Source: Pseudevernia furfuracea
Taxonomy: Eukaryota > Ascomycota > Lecanoromycetes > Lecanorales > Parmeliaceae
Direction of reading: 5' to 3'
DNA length: 64,000 nucleotides
Assembly: GCA_022315425.1 (NCBI GenBank)
Contig: JAIUPT010000013.1
Span: 1,178,001 to 1,242,000, forward strand
The notes beneath the pieces are model-generated. The model was not told where the DNA came from. It saw nothing but the letters and a program-made list of their open reading frames with translations, and made no database searches. Made by a program: the position numbers and the translations under genes. Below are positions 53,348 to 64,000 of this stretch, piece by piece. Position 1 is the stretch's first letter, and each line of letters begins with the position of its first letter.

Positions 53348-53652
53348 AAAATGTGAGCTTTTAGAGCATTTGAAGATTCGTCTTTGCATGACTATTGCTA
53401 CCTTCTCTTAAGTACAGATGAGTTGTGAAGTTGATAATTTGGATCGGGGAGGTGCTGTCGGAATTTCCAACGCTCGTTCATCGCTTCCTCGCCGTTGGTG
53501 CCGTGCGGCGTTGCAATTGTCTTGATAGCTTGTGTGCACTGTGCACAAGCCGGTTGTTACTACATCCGATGAGTGTGCACTATTACCTCAACAATATGGT
53601 TTGGAAGTAGCGAGAAGCTGAAGCCGACGGCTGGTTAGCACCAGTAGTCTAG

Positions 53653-53685
53653 TAATCGTTGTCCCACGATTCGCTTATAAGCGAA
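53653..53685 (+). repeat. Dispersed 24-bp motif plus 16-bp palindrome
   Basis: Positions 53653-53676 match the motif at 11231-11254 in 22 of 24 bases. It overlaps the perfect palindrome TTCGCTTATAAGCGAA (53670-53685). Together they look like the end of a mobile element present at least twice in the window. Confidence 0.5.
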
Positions 53686-54101
53686 GCGAATAGGGGCTAG
53701 ACAAACTAAAGGAGGCCCCAAAGGAAGATCTAGGGGGCCTGGAAGAGAACCTCATCTCCTCGCTTGCCTCCGCCCTACCTAACAGACACACACGCATAAA
53801 GCGGAGAGTCAGAGAGTGAACCGATCGTATTTACGGATCTGTAAGTGATTCTTACTGAGAAGCCGAAAAAAAGGCCCTCGAACGATCTTTACGCTGCCTG
53901 CCTAACTTGTTAGCATCTTCGAACTTCGAACATCTAGTAGTACATATGTATCTACGTTATGGTGTATACTTCCGATCCACCCCGCTTCTAGCAAAACACT
54001 AACAACAGCGCCTACTTTGCACATTCCCTCTTTCAATTCCCATCTCATCTTCAACTCCCATCTTCAATTCCCTTGTCCAATCCTTCTGTTCAGCCGCTGC
54101 T

Positions 54102-55360
54102 ATGATCATCTCCTTAATCAAGCTGCTCCTGCTTGGGACAATCATTTCTCGAGCCACTGCACAGGATGATGACGACGATGATGATAACGGCTTCGGCGCT
54201 GTTGACGAGGGCATTGCCCAGCTCGACACTTCGCACCTATGTGACATGATCTTAAACCAATGCCCTGGCGGATTTCCAGCTTCATCTTGTCCGTCACCCT
54301 CCCTTCCTTGCATGATCTACCTTACCAATCCCTCGGCTCTGAACTGTCTACTGACATGCTAAACGCTAATTAAGTTTGCGTCAATAGTTGGTGCTCGAAC
54401 GGCTGCGCCGACCCCTACATGTAGGTGCATTTTCCTATTCGGGCCCGATTAGAATCGCAAGATACATCTTGAGGGCAGAAAAGTCCTTCTTTGGCCCCTT
54501 GTCTGTCGCCAAACCCCGTATCATTGATCTTTCCAAATTTGTAATCCACGCTGCTGACTCTGTACGTGGCATAAGGTGCTGCACCCATCTCCCTTCTGAC
54601 CAGCAAACCTGCTTCCAAGAATTCCTTGATGCCAAAGGCGGGCAAAGCGGTGCATCAGGAAGTAACAATGGTACTGCCGAAGAAGCTCTCCCAGCCGAAT
54701 GCTCCTACATCAGCACTCAAATCAGCGACTGCGTGTCATCCACCTCGGGCTTCACTACTCTGGCGAATTCCGACCAAGCAAGCTGCATTTGCTTTAATAC
54801 GGACGGCAGCTGGAACGGAACCGTGTGGGATAACGCAGCTACCACTTGTTACCAGGCCATCAGTAGTGCTGGCCGCGCCAATGCATCTGCGTTGAATGCT
54901 TATGACAGTGGGGTCGTCGGCTTCTGTACCAAGTTCGTGGATGCGGGGATTCTGAGTAGTGCCGGTGTGAGTGTGAGCAGCGGCGGTGGCGGGGTGGCTG
55001 TGAGTATCGGCCTGCGGATCCCTGTGTCACACCTTGAAACCTTTCGACACAGCAAAGCTCATTCAGGTTCCATGTAGGCATCTACGGGACCAGCTGGTTC
55101 GGCAGATGGTGGTGGTGGGAGTGCGGCAGCAAGTGGATCAAGCGTCTCAAAGGCCACGCCGAGTCCCACTACAAATGCCACACCGGGTTCCACTACAAAG
55201 AGCACACCGAGTTCCACTGCAAAGAGCAGGGCCGAACACTTGAAGGGCCAGCGCTCAACGGTGAAGAATAATCGTCTGTACATGAGAGCTTGTGTCACTG
55301 ATTTTAAATTCGTAGGTCGTCGCAGCGCTTGCATTGATCGTTTGCATACTCGAATATTAG
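54102..55360 (+). CDS. Cysteine-rich secreted protein, GPI or membrane-anchored; first splice junction abnormal
   Basis: The N-terminus is a signal peptide (MIISLIKLLLLGTIISRATA) followed by an Asp-rich run and LDTSHLCDMILNQCP. Later exons read WCSNGCADPYM (54388-54420), CCTHLPSDQQTCFQEFLDA through CSYISTQISDCVSSTSGF and CICFNTDGSWNGTVWD (54576-54999), a Ser/Thr/Pro repeat stalk (55078-55260), and a hydrophobic end VVAALALIVCILEY (55316-55360). Introns 54421-54575, 55000-55077 and 55261-55315 fit. Between exon 1 (up to about 54330) and WCSNGC no GT donor gives the right frame: the natural join would need a donor reading TC, and unspliced exon 1 stops at 54362. Function unknown; the family resembles fungal extracellular Cys-rich proteins. 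Confidence 0.6.
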
Positions 55361-56074
55361 GAACCACCTTGTATGTGGGGGAAAAAAAAGGTCTCGACCG
55401 AACAGAAAGAAGCAAGGAGCTTCTTCGTTTTGGAAAACTTACCGTTCGCGAGGAGCAAACTACTCTAAAAGAACGAGAAAGCGAAGGCTGTTGCATTGTA
55501 CTGATGTCTGTTTCCTCAACCGGAAGACATGGCGTATATAGAAAATCTTACATATAATTCCTACTACCGCTGTACTAATCATGTTCGCTCTGTCTGGTGC
55601 AGTATCTCTCGGGGATGGCCGGGAGCTTGCTATTTTGGTTCGGGAGATTCTGAAGGAAAGGGTCGTTCGAATGGATCAGAAGAACATTGCAGCTCAAGAC
55701 AATGCCGGTCAATGCGGCTTTAATCAAAATCATGAGAAGGGTCGCTGATAGCGTAAAGAGGACGTGCATTTTCAGAGTCCTGATGTCAGAGGAGATATCG
55801 TATATTGAGCACTGAGACACCCGACCAAAAACTTGCTGTAAGGCTCGAGAGTGTCAAGAAAAGTCAAGGCTGCGGAGGCTGTAAACAGTGAAGGCGCTCA
55901 ACACGTTCGTAATGGATAGTGACTGGATGATAGAATTCAGAGAACCGATCTTTCTTCATTGTTCAACTAGACATGAGATTCATGATCGATAGCGATACCT
56001 CCAAATCACAAGGTATCACCCACGCTATGACTCAACGCCATTCAATGCCGCCTTTACTCACAATGATAATGAGG
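55361..56074. other. Intergenic between convergent genes, no gene seen
   Basis: About 700 bp with only short frames without protein character. Confidence 0.4.
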
Positions 56075-58502
56075 TCAAACCTCCTGGATATAATTCGCAG
56101 GCACGCTCTTCGTTACACCCCCTTTTTCGACATCCGCCCATCCATCTCCGGTGTCTTTATTTACAAGCACAAACCTTTCCCCCTCACTCATGCTCCACTC
56201 TGCATCGCTTCGTGATTCGTAATCGTACATTGCTTCGACATATTTCAGTTTCTTGGCTCCTCGTTTGGGGGCAACCATGGGACCTTTCTTTTTGCCAGGT
56301 ATGCTCCCTGTGAGGGAAGTGGAAGAGCTGGAGTAGGATGAGACAGGCCGTTCCAAAACTGGACGCATGGCAAGAATTTCGAGATATGATGTTGGAACAA
56401 GGCCGGTGGTGTGAGCGTTGAGACGGACAGAGGTCCAGCCAGAGCCATCTGATTCTGTTAGCGTTGAATCCATTTGAGAGGCCTTAAAAAATTCTACCAC
56501 GCACCATCTGGCTCAACGATTGAGACTTCATCACCTTCTTCTACTGATGCTTCTCCCTCTGTAGTCGCCTGGTAAGCATAATTCATTCTTCCTCTTTTTT
56601 CTGTTGGATATGATGTACTCGAGCCGCCTCCACTAGGGGCGCTACCCGGCATCTCGGCGATATACTGCGTAGGCGGCGGAGCCACAATTCTGTTCTTTCT
56701 CACCGCGGCTGGCTTGCTTACAGGAGATGGAGATCCTGCTCCATCTGTACTCGTCTCATCGGTTGGCACCTTTCCAGAAACTGATCTATTTGCACTAGCC
56801 GCATATCCCGAGCTGAGAGTGTCCATGGTGTTACTCCTACTCAATGCCGGGAGCTCTGTAATGCCGTCTGGAGGTCCGCCATTACTCTGTGGTGGAGTAA
56901 GTTTGGACGCTGCCTGTCTTTCCGCTTTCAGTTTCTTCTTCCCTTCTTTTGACTGCTCTCCAGGACATGCCGCAGGGACTCTTAGCTCGCATTTGCTGTG
57001 GCATGTGTAGCCGCAATCTTGACAATCGAATCCCTTGGCCGATAGCCCCCATATCCTCTCTCCACAGAGATCGCAGTTGGTGGGTACTTTGAAAGTCTGG
57101 GATTTGAATGCGTGGTTCTGGGCGCCAAGCGATACGTCGCCGACTGTGGATGTGATTGTATAAGTCTCGACCTCGGCGGTCAATCGTTGTCGTTCAACCT
57201 CGTGGAGGAGCTCTTGAGCGTAAAACATTGCCTTCACCATTTCCACCTCATCTCGCTTGTCTTTGCCTTGTCGTATGTTTCTCCGTATCATCTTAATGGC
57301 TTCGACTTCTTTCCTTTTCTTGTCCACGTCTTGCTTGAGATCCCGCAATTGGCTCTTGCTCTTGCCTAGCACATTCCGTAGGTATATTTTAGCCGTCTCG
57401 TCGACCGCCATTGCACTGTCATCCAGCCAGACGGGACTTGGCTCGAAAGTCAAGTCCAAAGGTTCTTGCCATGGCGCCACATTATGCCGTACAAACATCA
57501 TTGAGTCTAGTTTCGGATCGTTCCGTGGAATTTCTGAGCCAAGGTGCTGGAGGTGGTCGGTACTTCGAGACAGGGCAGATTTTTCTAGATTGACGGCGTG
57601 AGACCATAATGAGTTGACTTGGTTAACACGGGTCTCTGAGAGGTCTTGTAGGCTCTAGCTCGTAGTCAGAACATGCGATAATTGCATCGACGGGTAGCAA
57701 TGGACCTTACGTCTAACAGATCGGGAACGTACTCATGATAGTATCTCTCTTTCTGCTTATTGGTGACGTTGATGTTGATGAGATAGGTATTCTACGTTCA
57801 CGCGTAAGCAAACAGTCTCCTCAGAGGTATTTAGTAAGCCTCTACCTTCACGTTGTGCATCTCCATGATTTGTTGCTGGTATGCACTTTGCGCTTTGTTC
57901 TTGCCATGATCAAACGAGGACTCGGTCTTCTTCCGCCTGCTCTCGACCTCTTGGCAAGCTCCATCGTACCGGCCCTTAGTTTTCTTCAGGTCGCCATACG
58001 ACAGATCTCGCTCCCTCTCCAACTTCACCGCATATTCTGCGTGACTTTTCCGTATCTCCTCGTATCGCGCGGCCAGATTCTTGAGTGGGTCTGCGATCTG
58101 TATGACAAGCTCTGAGGAATATCGGTCATGTTCTGCAGCTCTTGACTCAAGCGTGGAGAGTTGGGTGGTCCACGTCGTCAGAGAAGCACTATATGCACAC
58201 TATCATCAGACGAGGATCCTTGGATTGCGGGCAACCCATGCTTACCATTCCAAGGATCCGGGCGTCATGCTTGGGGTATCCCCTACGCTGAGGCTACTGG
58301 ACCGCTTCGCTTTCTTTTCAAAGTTCTTCCTAGCTAAGCCGTAGAGCTTGGAACTATACTCCTTCTCAATCGCCGCCCTTTCCCGGTAGAACTGCTGTAT
58401 ATCATCAAGCCAGGTAACTCCACTCGCAACCCAAGCATTGACTGATTTGAAGCCGTCTTTGAGCTCGGCGCCGAATCCCGGCGCAATGTCTACCTCGGCC
58501 AT
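56075..58502 (-). CDS. bzz1: Bzz1: F-BAR, C1 and two SH3 domains
   Basis: Five exons: 58246-58502, 57846-58188, 57711-57791, 56505-57654, 56075-56448 (introns 54-57 bp); 734 aa. The N-terminal F-BAR domain (FGAELKDGFKSVNAWVASGV; RERAAIEKEYSSKLYGLARK; NKQKERYYHEYVP) is followed by a coiled coil, a C1-type zinc finger (HAFKSQTFKVPTNCDLCGER; CQDCGYTCHSKCE) near residue 420, a Ser/Pro linker, and two SH3 domains (YAYQATTEGEASVEEGDEVS; AMYDYESRSDAEWSMSEGER). Bzz1 binds the WASP homologue Las17 and drives actin assembly at endocytic sites. Size and order match the family. Nothing abnormal seen. Confidence 0.95.
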
Positions 58503-59124
58503 AACCTTGCTACCACTCCAGCTCAGGCAGGTGTCTGTGAATCCAATCCATGCAGAAGAAGAGAGTAACGATAAACGTGAGAAGAAAGGTCCAGGTTATG
58601 GTTGTAGACCAGTCCAAGGATTAAAATATCAAACGCATAGAAGGAATCAAGAGTGAGTGAGGTAAGGTAGTAAGACTGTAAGACTGTCGAAGTGAGTCCA
58701 AAGCCATTGAAACGGGCTAACGCTTTATGACATAGTACCCGGATAGTGCCCGCTCTGCCGTGAGCTTGATGCCTAGCTTAATGTCCTGCAGCTGTCTGCT
58801 CAGCTTGGCAACTTTCTGAAAAAACAACGACAGATATCAGACTGCTTTTGATGTGTTGCTGTCGTTGTCAAATGTATCGCTGTCATTTCATGTTGTATCT
58901 GGTGACTATCTTATGCCAAGTGCCAGAAGGAGTTTAGCTTGATCTACATACCCCAAAAAAATTTCTCACTGACCTGATCTGTTTCCTTTGTCACAACATC
59001 TCAACTTCCAGCTCCTGGACCAACACTGGCAGTGTTGGAATAATCTCTGGTTTCAAGCATTCCACATCCTCTTCATATCTGTCATATCTACTAGCCTACC
59101 TTGCCCACCCAAAAGAAATCCATC
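58503..59124. other. Divergent upstream region of bzz1 and dbp5
   Basis: 622 bp without open frames of note; expected to hold both promoters and 5' UTRs. Confidence 0.5.
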
Positions 59125-60933
59125 ATGGCTTCTTTGGAAGACCGTATCTCCAAGCCGGACAATGGCCAAACTGAGGGCAAAGACACCGGATCTTCCACTG
59201 GTACGAACGTCAATGCAGCTTCTTTCGTGCCTGGTGGATCCACTTCTTGGGCAGATGAGACTGCTGAGGCAGCGACTAACTCTGAAGCTTCTGCAGTGAA
59301 CGCCAAGGCTGAGAAGGAGATGAGCGAAATGTCCAAGGCCCAGACCGATGGAGCGAGCGGGTTCGGAGGCGGCTCTTCTGGCATCTATGATCCGAGCTAC
59401 GAGGTAAACGTCAAGCTCAGCGACCTTCAAGCCAACCCTGATGACCCTCTCTACTCGATCAAATCCTTCGAAGAGCTCGGCTTGTAAGTCCATCTCTAGC
59501 TAGACGTCACGTGTTCAAGCTCTGATGCTTTCATCAGGGACGATAACATTCTCAAAGGCATCTATCAGATGCGTTTTACCAAGCCATCCAAGATTCAGGA
59601 GAAAGCTTTGCCCCTCTTGCTTCGCAATCCTCCCACTAATATGATCGGACAATCTCAGTCTGGTACCGGAAAGACAGCAGCTTTTGTTCTCAACATGCTG
59701 TCACGCCTTGACTACTCTCCCAATATGCTCAACACCCCTCAAGCTCTTGTACTTGCGCCAAGCCGCGAGCTGGCTCGTCAGATTCTCGGAGTCATCCAGA
59801 TCATGGGATCCTTCGTCGAGGGTTTGACTTCCGGAGTCGCTATTCCAACGGAGGTCCCACCCCGCAATAGAGAGAGTCTCAGAGTTCAAATCGTTGTCGG
59901 CACCCCTGGAACTACTATGGACATGATCAATCGCCGCCAACTGATGGCTGATAAGATCAAAGTACTTGTCCTTGACGAGGCCGACAACATGTTGGACCAA
60001 CAAGGTCTTGGAGATCAATGCATCCGGGTCAAGCAGTACGTGCAATTCTCTAAGAAAACTGGGTTGGGATTTCTAATTCGAGCCCTAGAATGCTACCAAA
60101 GACTGTTCAGGTCGTCCTGTTCTCGGCCACCTTTCCCAACAATGTCGTCGAGTACGCCACTAGATTTGCTCCGAATTCGAATCAAATCACCTTGAAGCAC
60201 GAGGAACTTACGGTTGATGGCATCAAGCAGCTGTACCTTGATTGTCCCAAGGAGTCGGATAAGTTTGACGCCTTGGTCCGTTTGTATGGTCTCATGACCA
60301 TTGGATCGTCCATAATCTTCGTTAGGGTATGCAATCTAGTCGACTAGCAAAGGATCTAAGCTAAAATCATGCAGACTCGCGCGACTGCCCTGGAAATTGA
60401 GAGACGTATGAATTCAGACAACCACACTGTTGCCTGCTTGACCGGAGAGTTCACAGGAGCTCAACGTGATGTTATCATCGACTCGTTCCGTAGCGGCCAA
60501 GCCAAGGTCCTCATCACCACCAATGTTTTATCTCGCGGTATCGATGTGCAAACCGTCTCTCTTGTGGTCAACTATGTAAGTCACCTAGACTACGACATAT
60601 TTCAATTCACTGACCGCTACTCAGGATCTCCCGGACGACAATCGCGGCAACGTCGACCCTCAGACTTACCTGCATCGCATTGGTCGTACCGGCCGCTTCG
60701 GACGTGTCGGTGTCTCAATCAGCCTCATCTGCGGCAATCGGAGCTATCAAATGATCGAGGAGATTTCTGACTACTTCAATGTTCAAATGGAACCACTGCC
60801 CTATGACGACTGGGATCAAGTCGAAGAAATAATCAAGAAAGTGGTCAAGAGCTCTCGCGCGGGATCGAACTTCCAGGCCACCAATGCTATAGCGAATGGC
60901 CCAGCGAGTGGCACGAACGATTTCAACATGTAA
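59125..60933 (+). CDS. dbp5: Dbp5, DEAD-box RNA helicase for mRNA export
   Basis: Five exons (59125-59483, 59538-60035, 60089-60326, 60375-60575, 60625-60933; introns 48-54 bp) give 534 aa. After a low-complexity N-terminus, the helicase core has Q motif KPSKIQEKALP, motif I SQSGTGKT, PSRELA, GTPGT, motif II DEADNML, motif III SAT, FVRT, TNVLSRGID and HRIGRTGRFG. The Dbp5-specific VKLSDLQANPDDPLYSIKSF and the C-terminal DYFNVQMEPLPYDDWDQVEE regions are present. It remodels mRNPs at the cytoplasmic face of nuclear pores with Gle1 and inositol hexakisphosphate, and helps translation termination. Confidence 0.96.
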
Positions 60934-61632
60934 GCATCAGATCGACTGGACGTGAATATTATCCTGGCACCATGGCGCCGAACTCTACTATCCCTGACCG
61001 TCGAAGCGAGATGAGGTTTCACAGTCCGATAACACAGTCTTGTAAAGGCGCGGCGATCGAGAGGAGATGGCACTTTCCAGGCCAGTGTCACACCGGGCGA
61101 GATGCTAACTAGACTTGGGCTCTACAGGGAACCGTCCGGTAGCGATTGGATGTGATGCGTTCTTGACTCACGAAATGATGGCAAAAGCTATGGCTAAAGC
61201 GACCACGGCATGCACGAGCAGGCGAATGGCGCGAAAGCGGGCTTCTAAAAAACCTTCGGCAGCGAGCACCAGTGTCTATGGGCTTTTGCTGCATCACAGA
61301 TACAGATAGGCCTGAATGAACTAAGCAGTCTTGAGCATACTTAGTCTTGTTGTTCCAAAAAGTGATTATCTGATCCTAGGAAAGCCGCTTTTAAATTTCC
61401 CATGTCTCTTCGCAGCTTCACCCCGTGTCCTCTTGGGTGAGTTTCTAAAATCATTGACAACTGGGTCCCAGGAGCAAGGCCGCAAATCTCCACGAACGAT
61501 AGCGAGGTCTGTTAAAAGTTCCAGGGGTTCGTCGCCGGCGGATAGGGCCCTGTCTGGACCCGCAAGATGTGTATCAAGCCAAAGATACCAGCGACCACAA
61601 GCTGCCAATTTCCTTGACAGCTACCCGGCCCC
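60934..61632. other. Intergenic between convergent dbp5 and fRMsr genes
   Basis: No supported gene. The 61330-61630 part carries the 3' flank of the methionine-sulfoxide reductase gene. Confidence 0.45.
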
Positions 61633-62553
61633 TCAATCATCCCAATCACAGCTCTCCCCAAGCAACTCCGCCAGGTTCCCCAACCCCTCGTCATCCACCT
61701 CATCAAACCCCCCCACCTCCGTACAATCAACGTCTATAACCGCAACCAACTAACCCCCCATCAGTACAGCCCCAACCAACCCTCCACACCCGCACCCACT
61801 CACCTCCCCATCCTTCGCGAAAATCGGCACCACAATCTCGCTCCTGCTGTCCCCATCGCAAGCAATGTGTCCCGGAAACTCCCGCACATCCTCCACCCTC
61901 ACGGTCCTCTTCCGAGCGGCGGCCGCGCCGCACACGCCGCGACCGACGACGATGCCCTGGCACGCGGGCCGACCGTGGAAAGGGCCGAGGATGAGACTCG
62001 CAGGCCGAGAGCGGCGGCGGTCGAGGGTGTAGAAGCCCGCCCAGTTCACGCGGCACGAGGGCGCCGGGAGGGATCCGTACGCGTGCCAGAGGAGGGAGGA
62101 GCTGTTGGCTAGGTTGCTGGGAATCATAGAGCAAGGACGGACCATCAGCAACGAACGGTTTTGCGCCGAATTTGTCGGTGTAGGAGTCAAGAGTCAGAGG
62201 AAGGGAGGGGGCTGGGCTGGGCTGGGCTGGGCTGGGCTTACCAGACCTGTCATGGGTGGGGAGGCGTTAGCGAATCATTGAATGAATGGATGGATGGATG
62301 GATGGAGGGTTTTTCTTGATTGTGTGGTGGGGGGGAGGTTTCGAGTACCCAGTTCCGCTGGTCGACGAAGAGGGCTTGGGCCGAGGTGTGCAGTTGGGCG
62401 TACATTTCGCGCTTTGAGGCCCCGGGGGCGAAGTTGGAGGAGGAGGCGTGGACCTGAGGTTGGGTTAGTGATGCATTTTGGAGATCTAGGTATGGATGGG
62501 AGTTCTACCATACCATGGTCATGAGCCTTTTCTAATTGCTTCGAATGCACCAT
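61633..62553 (-). CDS. Free methionine-(R)-sulfoxide reductase (GAF-type fRMsr), with a predicted 5-nt microexon
   Basis: Exons 62509-62553, 62349-62453, 62242-62246 (5 nt), 61804-62116 and 61633-61749 give 194 aa. The GAF fold shows NWVCNLANSSSLLWHAYGSL, VNWAGFYTL, LILGPFHGRPACQG, GRGVCGAAAARKRTVRVEDV, FPGHIACDGDSRSEIVVPI and VDCTEVGGFDEVD. The three cysteines used for catalysis and resolution (PACQ, GVCG, IACD) are all kept. It reduces free Met-R-sulfoxide in the cytosol, protecting against oxidative stress. The 5-nt exon GTCTG, between CAG and GTAAGC, is needed to make NW-V-C-NLAN in frame; without it the frame fails. The start may be the later ATG at 62511, right before the first intron. 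Confidence 0.88.
62211..62240 (-). repeat. Pentanucleotide minisatellite (GGGCT)n in an intron
   Basis: Six GGGCT-type units run at 62211-62240, inside the intron that starts right at the microexon donor of the fRMsr gene. On the gene's strand it reads AGCCC repeats immediately after GTAA, which could affect recognition of the short exon. A (GGAT)n tract at 62283-62306 lies in the intron on the other side. Confidence 0.9.
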
Positions 62554-63453
62554 TGATTACTCCGTACTTTACTTTTCTTTCGTTCCGCTGGCGATTTGCC
62601 AGCATGCGCTAATATCGGGCGCTAGTGGCCCTACGAGATTTCAGATTTCAGATTTCGGCTGGAGTTTTAGGGCTAGGGCTTATGTGACTGGAGTCTATGC
62701 CAATAAGGAGTGTATCTGCTAACTATCCTCGCACCAATAATTTTGACTGAGTCACACAAGCCCAACATGAGAAAAGGTCTCGCGTGATGTGACTCCAGCG
62801 TCGCGGAACACGGCTCTCATCTCCGAGTTGAACATTGCTCTAATCTCCAAGTTGAACGGCTGCATGCTTCACGAATCATCTCCCCGTGACCAATATTGCT
62901 CAACCCGCCGTTATCGACTCTCAGGTCGTGCATGCATAATATAATCGAATCAAGAAAGTTGGACCGTTGTAGATCCAGTGCATTGCGGGCGAAGTTTTGA
63001 AGTTTTGTAGTATTATTGACCAACTACGAGTACCGACTACACTTGGTTGCACTGCATTTCGTGTGAGGTCAAAGCTCAAGAAAGTAACGTGCAAGTGCCC
63101 CACGGTCTCGGAATGACCAAATGGCTATCCAGTGAATAGGTAGGAGAGGGAGGTGTATACGTCCAATTCCACTTAGAAAAATGAGCTCCACTCAAGATGA
63201 AACCTGTTCAGAAGAATTCAATCGGTCTCTCATCAGATGCCGGTCAAAAGCTGCAAGGAAGGTCTTTGGGCCTCCGGTGGTTGATTCTCCAGCAGGGCGG
63301 AAGCCGCTGCCTCTGGCTTCCCCGGGTCAAAAAAGTGAAATTGGAGACGTGTCTGGTGTTATTAGTTTTTTAGTACTATCTCAAATTAAAAAATCTTCTC
63401 AAACATAATGGCTGTGGCCCTTTTCGGTTTTTCTTGAGTTGGAGAATGAGTTG
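62554..63453. other. Intergenic, no gene seen
   Basis: About 900 bp with no protein-like frame; it separates the fRMsr gene from the TPR gene fragment. Confidence 0.4.
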
Positions 63454-64000
63454 TTAATAAGCCCAGTCGACCCCATATTCGATTAGCAAGTCTCTAACTC
63501 GTCGTGCCTTTTGATCGAAAGCTTGCCACACTTTGTCAGAGGCATTACGAGAGGCGAATTGTTTTTCGAATGAGTCCAACTTAGACTGTCTTCTCCGCGG
63601 GTCTGGTTTTCGTATTCCGGAATAGCTTTTGTAATTGGTGGCGCGGTCAACAATGTGCGTAGATTTCGTGTCCACTCGAGAAGCCTCTGTAAGCCGCTCC
63701 TCCTGTGCCGAGGTACTTGTGCCGTTCGAACTAGGGAGCGTTCTCGCCCCTTCATCATCTCCCGCGTCTGGGTATTGGTTGGCTGCGGAAACCCATTCAT
63801 CCAGAGTTTGTTTGCGCTTTATGGTGTCAGGATGGCCAGAGCCTAAGGTTGTCTCGGAGAGGCGAACAACTTTCGAGATCAGGGTCAGGGCTTCTTTGTG
63901 TCTTTTCCGTGCATGCCATATTACAGCCAGATCGCGCATGGATACGAGTGTCTTTGGATGGCTCTCGCCTGATAGCTCCTTTTTTCTATCCACCACTTGT
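63454..64000 (-). CDS. C-terminal end of a kinesin-light-chain-type TPR protein, cut by the window edge
   Basis: The minus-strand frame enters at the right edge and ends at 63454. The visible part begins with a tetratricopeptide unit of the TPR_10/12 type (GESHPKTLVSMRDLAVIWHA then RKRHKEALTLISKVVRLSET and LGSGHPDTIKRK), followed by a polar tail. In filamentous fungi such repeats often end NACHT or NB-ARC NLR-like proteins with a patatin, purine-phosphorylase or HET-like N-terminus; the rest is outside the window, so the class is unknown. Confidence 0.75.
   Translation of the reverse strand, partial: QVVDRKKELSGESHPKTLVSMRDLAVIWHARKRHKEALTLISKVVRLSETTLGSGHPDTIKRKQTLDEWVSAANQYPDAGDDEGARTLPSSNGTSTSAQEERLTEASRVDTKSTHIVDRATNYKSYSGIRKPDPRRRQSKLDSFEKQFASRNASDKVWQAFDQKARRVRDLLIEYGVDWAY

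Larger units (their letters stand above)
52208..54101. other. 1.9-kb gap with repeat-like DNA, no supported gene
   Basis: Part near 52210-52500 may be the 5' end of the preceding minus-strand gene. Between 53250 and 53900 there are several perfect palindromes and the 24-bp motif shared with position 11231. Short frames have no protein signatures. Confidence 0.45.

Noticed and set aside
1..64000. CRISPR arrays, rRNA genes or bacterial operon structure
   Set aside because: No spaced direct repeats or rRNA-like sequence seen, and the many introns show a eukaryotic genome.

Overview
The window is nuclear DNA of a filamentous ascomycete (Pezizomycotina). The evidence is many short GT-AG introns (mostly 47-70 bp), single genes on both strands with small gaps, fungal-only families (a group with SAT-KS-AT-PT-ACP-CMeT-R polyketide synthase, Pom1-type DYRK kinase, Bzz1, lam locus), GPI-type secreted proteins, and short transposon remnants. 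I cannot name the genus from sequence alone.

Region 1 (1-11.5 kb) is an accessory secondary-metabolism remnant. A complete non-reducing polyketide synthase gene (7948 down to 22) keeps an open frame and intact SAT, AT, ACP, methyltransferase and reductase signatures. Its ketosynthase active-site Cys reads His, and its product-template His and Asp read Tyr and Glu. Upstream lie an AT-rich transposon-like element (about 8.56-9.02 kb) and two back-to-back relics of highly reducing PKS enoylreductase domains (10.16-10.71 kb). This looks like a decayed or re-purposed NR-PKS plus HR-PKS locus.

Region 2 (11.5-33.5 kb) holds a PIN-like transporter with a C-terminal frameshift, an amidohydrolase, a Ser/Thr-rich secreted protein, a DYRK kinase, a coiled-coil protein, a repeat-rich relic zone with a 96-bp TA-flanked MITE, an unusual P450, a DUF-type LPAEIR protein, a broken secreted-type gene and a SAM methyltransferase.

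Region 3 (35.5-47 kb) is mainly housekeeping: CYTH/thiamine-triphosphatase-like protein, Maf1, AP-1 sigma (with a GC-AG intron), glutamate-cysteine ligase modifier subunit and the KEOPS kinase Bud32.

Region 4 (42.9-51 kb) is the most interesting. A divergent lam locus has lamA, a single-chain fusion of biotin carboxylase, PxpC-like, PxpB-like and biotin carrier domains, and lamB, a PxpA-like protein; together they are predicted to open lactams such as 2-pyrrolidinone or 5-oxoproline. Its lamB end converges on a UMP/CMP-kinase-like gene, which in turn is divergent from a fungal viperin (radical-SAM nucleotide dehydratase). The kinase plus viperin pair mirrors the animal CMPK2-RSAD2 and prokaryotic viperin-kinase neighbourhoods, so this is a candidate ddhNTP-producing antiviral-type module in a fungus.

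Region 5 (51-64 kb) has a hypothetical gene with an in-frame stop, a repeat-like gap, a Cys-rich secreted or GPI protein with a doubtful first splice site, the F-BAR/SH3 protein Bzz1, the mRNA-export helicase Dbp5, a free methionine-R-sulfoxide reductase that seems to use a 5-nt microexon, and the end of a TPR protein cut by the window edge. No tRNA, rRNA or CRISPR array was seen.
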